DNA from: Numida meleagris
Taxonomy: Eukaryota > Chordata > Aves > Galliformes > Numididae
Assembly: GCF_002078875.1 (NCBI RefSeq)
Contig: NC_034411.1
Location: 2,188,194-2,252,193, forward strand
Direction of reading: 5' to 3'
DNA length: 64,000 bases
Both the position numbers and the translations under genes were made by a program. Below the pieces are notes generated by a model, which did no database searches, was not told the origin of the DNA, and saw nothing but the letters and a program-made list of their open reading frames with translations. Below are positions 63,001 to 64,000 of this stretch, one piece after another. Positions within the stretch are counted from its first letter, which is position 1, and every line of letters begins with the position of its first letter.

Positions 63001-63008
63001 ACAGCAGT
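12840..63008 (-). CDS. USP34: USP34 ubiquitin-specific protease, C-terminal half (43 exons in window)
   Basis: I resolved 43 consecutive exons from 63008 down to the TGA at 13430-13432. All join in phase, giving 1883 residues of a protein that is 3546 long in human. USP34 is a cysteine deubiquitinase, reported to act on axin in Wnt signalling and in the DNA-damage response. Numbering residues from the exon at 62856-63008, the catalytic domain spans about 228-573. The Cys box [20 protein letters not shown] carries catalytic Cys238, the His box [13 protein letters not shown] carries His499, YLFND (522-523) supplies the third triad position, and YMLFYKR closes the fold. A CxxC pair (CSHC, 397-400) marks the zinc-ribbon insert; the matching first pair is incomplete (CEH). 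Downstream is a long helical-repeat region, interrupted by a Glu run at about 823-836. The C-terminal tail is Ser/Glu-rich with a KRRR basic patch. Everything seen is open, so the gene looks functional. The N-terminal half lies to the right of the window. Confidence 0.96.
12858..12863 (-). terminator. USP34: USP34 poly(A) signal AATAAA
   Basis: TTTATT on + reads AATAAA on -, followed about 20-40 bases on by a T-rich stretch (TTGTTTTATTTTTATTG), as expected of a downstream element. Confidence 0.75.
13430..14040 (-). CDS. USP34: USP34 terminal coding exon
   Basis: Residues 1681-1883 and TGA at 13430-13432. It begins [20 protein letters not shown], then a Ser/Thr/Glu-rich probably disordered tail ([20 protein letters not shown]), and ends [15 protein letters not shown]. 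Acceptor TTTCCTTACAG. Confidence 0.95.
14358..14517 (-). CDS. USP34: USP34 window exon 42
   Basis: Residues 1628-1681: [20 protein letters not shown] through [17 protein letters not shown], the last part a charged helix. Acceptor TTGTTTTTTCAG. The donor GTTTGC is weak. Confidence 0.92.
15068..15214 (-). CDS. USP34: USP34 window exon 41
   Basis: Residues 1579-1627: [20 protein letters not shown] through [11 protein letters not shown]. Acceptor CTTTTTACAG, donor GTGAGT. Confidence 0.94.
15335..15475 (-). CDS. USP34: USP34 window exon 40
   Basis: Residues 1532-1578: [20 protein letters not shown] through [12 protein letters not shown]. Acceptor TCTTTACCAG, donor GTGAGT. Confidence 0.94.
16231..16310 (-). 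CDS. USP34: USP34 window exon 39
   Basis: Residues 1505-1531: [27 protein letters not shown]. Acceptor AAATTTCAG, donor GTAAGA. Confidence 0.93.
17984..18107 (-). CDS. USP34: USP34 window exon 38
   Basis: Residues 1464-1505: [20 protein letters not shown] through [10 protein letters not shown]. Acceptor CAATCTCCAG, donor A|GTAAGT. Confidence 0.93.
19002..20062. repeat. Composite inverted-repeat (MITE-like) element in a USP34 intron
   Basis: Four related ~60-base arms alternate in direction: 19002-19072 (+), 19251-19317 (-), 19297-19355 (+) and 20011-20062 (-). The first begins GGTTACTTACCCTACAGTAA and contains CTTCTTCGAAATGTGTTGCC and ACACAGATTCCCATCTACGT. The second, reversed, reads CTTCAAGATGCTTTGTCCAC then ACAGATTGTGATC; the fourth, reversed, reads CTTCTTCAAGATGTGTTGTC. 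Arms 2 and 3 overlap in a GGTTAC...GTAACC palindrome. I read it as two abutting elements (19002-19317 and 19297-20062), each bounded by terminal inverted repeats, resembling a non-autonomous DNA transposon. No transposase frame is visible. The family is not identified. Confidence 0.7.
20176..20300 (-). CDS. USP34: USP34 window exon 37
   Basis: Residues 1422-1463: [20 protein letters not shown] through [10 protein letters not shown]. Acceptor TTGTACTACAG, donor GTATGT. Confidence 0.93.
20420..20524 (-). CDS. USP34: USP34 window exon 36
   Basis: Residues 1387-1422: [20 protein letters not shown] through CTYHHSNIP. The true donor is CCAA|GTACGT; the GTAATA 12 bases upstream would also keep the frame and remove SNIP, so alternative use is possible. 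Confidence 0.9.
21605..21712 (-). CDS. USP34: USP34 window exon 35
   Basis: Residues 1351-1387: [20 protein letters not shown] through PPELRNACI. Acceptor TGCATTTGCAG, donor GTAAGT. Confidence 0.93.
22034..22160 (-). CDS. USP34: USP34 window exon 34
   Basis: Residues 1309-1351: [20 protein letters not shown] through [14 protein letters not shown]. Acceptor TTTTCTTTTAG, donor GTTTGG. Confidence 0.93.
22396..22481. repeat. Purine-rich GA/GGGA low-complexity tract
   Basis: About 85 bases almost wholly A and G on + (GGGAGAAGGAGGGAGAGAA and similar), in the USP34 intron just upstream, in transcript order, of the exon at 22034-22160. On the transcript it is a CT-rich tract. Confidence 0.85.
24101..24518 (-). 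mobile_element. CR1 LINE fragment, - orientation, USP34 intron
   Basis: It starts with ATCATAGTATCATAGAATTG and GAGTTGGAAGGGACCCTAAA and continues through the reversed ORF2 C-terminal region to CTCAGCCTGTCCTCACTGGG. The coding remnant is broken. Confidence 0.87.
25726..25804 (-). CDS. USP34: USP34 window exon 33
   Basis: Residues 1282-1308: [27 protein letters not shown]. Acceptor TTTCTCCTAG, donor GTATTT. Confidence 0.93.
27004..27161 (-). CDS. USP34: USP34 window exon 32
   Basis: Residues 1230-1282: [20 protein letters not shown] through [17 protein letters not shown]. Acceptor TTGTGTTTCAG, donor GTACGG. Confidence 0.94.
28066..28100. repeat. Perfect 15-bp inverted repeat with 5-base loop
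   Basis: GAGTATGTTCACTCA at 28066-28080, loop ACATG, then its exact reverse complement at 28086-28100. It lies inside the USP34 intron between exons 31 and 32, and is not part of a recognised transposon. Confidence 0.9.
28440..29074 (-). CDS. USP34: USP34 window exon 31 (635 bp, the largest)
   Basis: Residues 1018-1229. It opens (S)[20 protein letters not shown] and runs without a break to [11 protein letters not shown]. It is rich in hydrophobic helices, as expected of the armadillo/HEAT-like region after the catalytic domain. Acceptor TTTATTTGAAG, donor GTAAGC. Confidence 0.95.
30038..30185 (-). CDS. USP34: USP34 window exon 30
   Basis: Residues 969-1018: [20 protein letters not shown] through [16 protein letters not shown]. 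Acceptor TCTTCTTTCAG, donor GTAAGT. Confidence 0.93.
31462..31566 (-). CDS. USP34: USP34 window exon 29
   Basis: Residues 934-968: [35 protein letters not shown]. Acceptor ATGCATTACAG, donor GTACAA. Confidence 0.93.
32947..32991 (-). CDS. USP34: USP34 window exon 28 (45 bp)
   Basis: Residues 919-933: [15 protein letters not shown]. Acceptor TTTTGTTTTTAAG, donor GTATGT. Confidence 0.92.
33109..33213 (-). CDS. USP34: USP34 window exon 27
   Basis: Residues 884-918: [35 protein letters not shown]. Acceptor ATTGTTTTAG-type (TTTTAG), donor GTAAGT. Confidence 0.93.
33308..33356 (-). CDS. USP34: USP34 window exon 26 (49 bp)
   Basis: Residues 867-883: R, then [16 protein letters not shown]. Acceptor TTGTATTTTAG, donor GTAATT. 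Confidence 0.92.
33751..33902 (-). CDS. USP34: USP34 window exon 25: acidic run, GC donor
   Basis: Residues 817-867: [10 protein letters not shown], a Glu run to about 836, then [20 protein letters not shown] and VEQSRSE. The donor is GAAAG|GCAAGA, that is GC not GT. The next exon must add one base to AG to make Arg, and it does. No in-phase GT lies nearby. Confidence 0.9.
33998..34353 (-). mobile_element. CR1 LINE fragment, - orientation, USP34 intron
   Basis: TATAGAATGGCTTAGGCTAG, AAGGGACCTCAAAGATCATT and the reversed CR1 tail follow. It is diverged, with no intact frame. It begins about 95 bp before exon 25 in transcript order, close to that exon's acceptor. Confidence 0.83.
34794..34868 (-). 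CDS. USP34: USP34 window exon 24
   Basis: Residues 792-816: [25 protein letters not shown]. Acceptor TGTATTTCAG, donor GTAAGT. Confidence 0.92.
34953..35121 (-). CDS. USP34: USP34 window exon 23
   Basis: Residues 735-791: [20 protein letters not shown], then helical [20 protein letters not shown] and [16 protein letters not shown]. Acceptor ATGTTTTTAG, donor GTGAGT. Confidence 0.93.
35926..36011 (-). CDS. USP34: USP34 window exon 22
   Basis: Residues 707-735: [28 protein letters not shown]. It ends TG|, giving a Cys codon with the next exon. Acceptor TCATTTGCAG, donor GTAAAA. Confidence 0.9.
37194..37274 (-). CDS. USP34: USP34 window exon 21
   Basis: Residues 680-706: [27 protein letters not shown]. 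Acceptor TATCTTCTGCAG, donor GTGAGA. Confidence 0.93.
38645..38748 (+). mobile_element. CR1 3'-end remnant, + orientation, USP34 intron
   Basis: GGTGGATGGTTGGACTGGAT, GATCTTGTAGGTCTTTTCCA and ACCTAGCTAATACTATGATT are the closing ~100 bases of CR1. It lies 40 bp from exon 20. Confidence 0.83.
38788..38853 (-). CDS. USP34: USP34 window exon 20
   Basis: Residues 658-679: [22 protein letters not shown]. Acceptor TTTTTACAG, donor GTAAGT. A CR1 3' remnant ends about 40 bp downstream in the transcript. Confidence 0.92.
39563..39610 (-). CDS. USP34: USP34 window exon 19 (48 bp)
   Basis: Residues 642-657: [16 protein letters not shown]. It has a strong CCCCCCACAG acceptor and a GTACTC donor. It is in phase 0 at both ends, so skipping it would keep the frame. 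Confidence 0.9.
39708..39783 (-). CDS. USP34: USP34 window exon 18
   Basis: Residues 616-641: [25 protein letters not shown]. Acceptor CTGACTCTAG, donor GTAAGT. Confidence 0.92.
39879..39943 (-). CDS. USP34: USP34 window exon 17
   Basis: Residues 595-616: [21 protein letters not shown] plus a split Gly. Acceptor TTTTCTTCAG, donor GTAAGT. Confidence 0.92.
41469..41564 (-). CDS. USP34: USP34 window exon 16: end of catalytic domain
   Basis: Residues 563-594: [40 protein letters not shown] is the last strand of the USP fold. Acceptor TTCTTAAAG, donor GTACAA. Confidence 0.93.
41658..41711 (-). CDS. USP34: USP34 window exon 15
   Basis: Residues 545-562: [18 protein letters not shown], an insert near the end of the catalytic domain. 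Acceptor TTCTTCGCAG, donor GTATTT. Confidence 0.92.
43202..43280 (-). CDS. USP34: USP34 window exon 14: third catalytic position
   Basis: Residues 518-544: [27 protein letters not shown]. Asn/Asp 522-523 occupies the triad Asp/Asn site. Acceptor CTTCTGCAG, donor GTAAGT. Confidence 0.94.
44577..44730 (-). CDS. USP34: USP34 window exon 13: catalytic His box
   Basis: Residues 467-518. [20 protein letters not shown] holds His499, followed by [16 protein letters not shown]. Acceptor ATTATTGAAG, donor GTGAGT. Confidence 0.96.
45259..45431 (-). CDS. USP34: USP34 window exon 12
   Basis: Residues 409-467: [20 protein letters not shown] and the [11 protein letters not shown] strand of the catalytic fold. 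Acceptor TTATTTAG, donor GTATAC. Confidence 0.94.
46380..46474 (-). CDS. USP34: USP34 window exon 11: zinc-ribbon CxxC
   Basis: Residues 378-409: [35 protein letters not shown] (397-400) is the second metal-binding pair. Acceptor TATATGTAG, donor GTAAGA; ends in phase 2 (AG|G). Confidence 0.93.
47168..47245 (-). CDS. USP34: USP34 window exon 10
   Basis: Residues 352-377: [26 protein letters not shown]. The usual CxxC of this position is replaced by Cys-Glu-His. Acceptor TGATTTAG, donor GTAAGT. Confidence 0.93.
47341..47397 (-). CDS. USP34: USP34 window exon 9
   Basis: Residues 333-351: [19 protein letters not shown], matching the LFGG strand just before the zinc-ribbon insert of USPs. Acceptor CATTCACAG, donor GTAAGT. 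Confidence 0.93.
47486..47632 (-). CDS. USP34: USP34 window exon 8
   Basis: Residues 284-332, in the catalytic domain: [20 protein letters not shown], then [20 protein letters not shown]. The QxDMxEFF block is the usual USP QQDAxEFL element. Acceptor ACCTGAAG, donor GTGAGT. Confidence 0.93.
48292..48361 (+). mobile_element. Short CR1 ORF2 fragment joined to a repeated 24-mer
   Basis: ACCAATCTGGTGGCCTTCTA through GAGTGATGGCATC matches the CR1 reverse-transcriptase region, and the same text occurs at about 60690-60729 inside the long CR1. It is followed at once (48338-48361) by 24 bases identical to 62171-62194. Confidence 0.65.
48765..48782. repeat. Poly-T run near USP34 exon 7
   Basis: About 20 consecutive T on +, poly-A on the USP34 strand, 60 bp downstream of the exon at 48838-48903. 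Confidence 0.8.
48838..48903 (-). CDS. USP34: USP34 window exon 7
   Basis: Residues 262-283: [22 protein letters not shown]. The acceptor is CATTTTAG|TATTCAG; the second AG 7 bases in would lose YSE and break the frame. Donor GTAGGT. Confidence 0.92.
49950..50113 (-). CDS. USP34: USP34 window exon 6: catalytic Cys box
   Basis: Residues 207-261. [20 protein letters not shown] leads into [20 protein letters not shown] with the nucleophile Cys238, then [10 protein letters not shown]. Acceptor ACTTTTCAG, donor GTATGG. This is the diagnostic USP family signature. Confidence 0.97.
51430..52865 (-). mobile_element. Older CR1 LINE copy, - orientation, split by a younger insertion
   Basis: The copy begins ATCATAGAATCATAGACTGG and runs to CAGGGCTGCTCTCAAGTCAT at 52142. 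It resumes at about 52747 with CCTCCACCAACCTGTATCTG and ends near 52865 after CTTGCACTTGGCCTTGCTGA. The two halves are contiguous in CR1 order. The coding remnant (ORF2 C terminus) has frame breaks. Confidence 0.85.
52143..52739 (-). mobile_element. Younger CR1 LINE copy nested in the older one
   Basis: It starts ATAGAATCATAGAATGGCTT GGGTTG and ends GCAGCCCAG. Its ORF2 C-terminal stretch (52227-52718) is uninterrupted for 163 codons and contains the usual CR1 end-domain text ([39 protein letters not shown]). It is 5'-truncated, as most CR1 copies are. AAGTCAT flanks it on both sides (52136-52142 and 52740-52746). Confidence 0.87.
54137..54320 (-). CDS. USP34: USP34 window exon 5
   Basis: Residues 146-207: [20 protein letters not shown] through [20 protein letters not shown] to AQHMQ. 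Acceptor TTTTACAG, donor GTAAGA; ends in phase 1 (T|CT). Confidence 0.93.
55810..56300 (+). mobile_element. CR1-type LINE fragment, + orientation, of a divergent subfamily
   Basis: CACTGTGCGCATGTTTGGGC, then AGGGCAAGGCATGTGAGGAG, GAGCTCCCTGGGTTTGTTCA and CTTTCTGCGTCCTTTCCAAC follow the CR1 ORF2-end/3' UTR layout. The GGGAGCAGAGGGGCAGCACG block differs from the other copies in the window. Confidence 0.75.
57033..57069. repeat. 37-base poly-T run
   Basis: Uninterrupted T on + (A on -). It could be the tail of a retroposed transcript on the - strand or simple slippage; no recognisable parent precedes it. Confidence 0.9.
58378..58498 (-). CDS. USP34: USP34 window exon 4
   Basis: Residues 105-145: [20 protein letters not shown] and on to KFSREGQ. 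The acceptor is GTGTATAG|C; the AG three bases further in would break the Ser codon split with the previous exon. Donor GTAAGA. Confidence 0.92.
58601..58656 (-). CDS. USP34: USP34 window exon 3
   Basis: Residues 87-105: [18 protein letters not shown] plus two bases of a Ser codon. Acceptor TTTAATCAG, donor GTATGG. Confidence 0.92.
59765..59869 (-). CDS. USP34: USP34 window exon 2
   Basis: Residues 52-86: [20 protein letters not shown] and [15 protein letters not shown]. Acceptor TTTTCACAG, donor GTAGGT. Phase 0. Confidence 0.92.
60175..61862 (+). mobile_element. Long CR1 LINE copy (1.7 kb) with reverse-transcriptase remnants
   Basis: It opens in ORF2 (GAGAAGGCCGAGATACTGAA, the [16 protein letters not shown] block). 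It then carries the RT region [40 protein letters not shown] and [12 protein letters not shown], and continues through the C-terminal domain to a 3' end AAGGTCCCTTCCAATCCAAG CTATTCTATAG. Several frameshifts and stops break the frame, and the catalytic FADD block is decayed. Its 5' end is truncated. It lies in the USP34 intron between exons 1 and 2, antisense to USP34. Confidence 0.88.
62095..62200. repeat. Hairpin-rich block, probable unidentified repeat
   Basis: AGCACAGGTG (62157-62166) and CACCTGTGCT (62176-62185) form a perfect 10-bp stem with a 9-base loop. GGAGCCTGGCTCC just upstream is a second palindrome. The segment 62171-62194 recurs exactly at 48338-48361. It is GC-richer than its surroundings. 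Confidence 0.6.
62856..63008 (-). CDS. USP34: USP34 window exon 1
   Basis: Residues 1-51 in window numbering: [20 protein letters not shown] and on to DAQALKPIQ. Acceptor TTCACAAAG, donor GTGAGA. Phase 0 at both ends. Confidence 0.9.
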
Positions 63009-63953
63009 CTTTGTGAAAAATAAATAAATGAAATGATTACATGCATTATTTAGAAGCTTGTTTCTTTTAGACTCATAATTTTATAATTAAGTTTCTCTCA
63101 TAATACCCATCAGGTTATCAAGACAGAATGTCTTCCTAAAAACATCTACACGAAAGATATCCTTACAATAAAAAAGCCAATTTGTCTGTGCCCTTTGGTT
63201 CCTGATTGATGTATTTTTTTATAGGAAAGATTATGGCCAGCTCCTGAAATAGGTAATGCCACACCTGGGCAAGGTACGAACATTTGTGTGATACTGTAAC
63301 CAATGTAACTCATACCAAACTATAAGGTTAGTTTAATTTCACTGAAAAATATTTTTTTATTTCTTTCCTTCTTACTTATGAAAAATAAAAAAACCATAGG
63401 CTATCTTTAATCCAGCTTTGGAAGCTTGCACTCACTTCTTACCAGGGTTTTTAAATGGTGAGAGTATTTAAGATTTTTTCCTATGGTTGAGTAATAAAAT
63501 AAAAGATAATAAATCACTTCGTCATGTCTACATTGAAACTTTAAGCAATCATGAGTAAATACAGAATGTTTCTATTATGCATATCATTATGCAATTTTCA
63601 AGTTAGTCTAACATCTGAGAAAATTACTTGAGGTTAGACAAAGATTCGTTGATGACAAACATTTTTACATCAACTCCCATTCACTTTATTTTGTGATAAA
63701 GAGTATAGCTGAAAAAAAACCGTAATGACAGAAGTATATTTAGATTAATCCATGTTAGAGGGCATCACCCAGAAATTTTTGATGAATCGCAACAGAAGAA
63801 TTAACTTCAAACAGACGCCAAGGACAAAGATGGGAGTTTAAAAACTGGTTTGCAATCAGCCACAAATGTGCCATCTAACACTGTATTGAATCACAAATGA
63901 TTACCTCTTAAACAGGATTGCACGTAACTCTAACTGAGTCAGTGTCTGCTTAC

Positions 63954-63991
63954 CTTCAGCGGGAAACAACATGTTTTGAATTTAATGGAAG
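63954..63991 (-). CDS. USP34: Tentative further USP34 exon at the window edge
   Basis: A good donor (CTGAAG|GTAAGC) sits at the low end. The phase required by the next exon is open for 12 codons ending KTCCFPLK and then meets a TGA, so the acceptor would have to be the AG at 63992-63993. That AG has no strong pyrimidine tract. This may be a small exon or a decoy donor. Confidence 0.35.
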
Positions 63992-64000
63992 CTCAACCTA

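Noticed and set aside
1..64000. CRISPR arrays, operons, tRNA or rRNA genes, endogenous retroviral genes
   Set aside because: None was seen; the only mobile-element coding remnants are CR1.

Overview
The window is vertebrate nuclear DNA, almost certainly from a bird. Its genes are split into short exons with GT/GC...AG introns, and nearly all recognisable interspersed repeats are fragments of CR1 LINEs, the dominant avian retroposon. The gene order C2orf74-like, AHSA2, USP34 matches the human 2p15 neighbourhood. A galliform is plausible but cannot be proved from the sequence alone.

Layout. (1) Bases 1-2022, + strand: the last four exons of a small single-pass membrane protein, called as the C2orf74 orthologue from its shape, its C-terminal LKGVxFS segment and its position. 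(2) Bases 2090-2960: a GC-rich CpG-island promoter holding a 41-base assembly gap. (3) Bases 2479-9460, + strand: a complete nine-exon, 336-residue AHSA2 gene, an activator of the Hsp90 ATPase, with an intact reading frame. (4) Bases 9546-12840: a gap between genes with convergent ends, holding one CR1 fragment. (5) Bases 12840 to the right edge, - strand: the C-terminal half of the giant deubiquitinase USP34. I resolved 43 consecutive exons with consistent reading phase (1883 codons plus stop), including the complete USP catalytic domain, plus one tentative exon at the edge. The introns hold CR1 copies (one nested pair, one about 1.7 kb with reverse-transcriptase remnants), a composite inverted-repeat element of about 1.06 kb, a perfect 15-bp hairpin, a purine tract and a 37-base poly-T run.

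The three genes are neighbours rather than a pathway. C2orf74-like and AHSA2 lie head to tail, 456 bp apart, so the AHSA2 promoter sits directly behind the other gene's 3' end. AHSA2 and USP34 converge. The main items for a second look are the inverted-repeat composite at 19002-20062, the nested CR1 pair flanked by AAGTCAT, a GC-AG intron inside USP34, and the intact AHSA2 gene, which is classed as a pseudogene in human. I found no previously undescribed multi-gene system.
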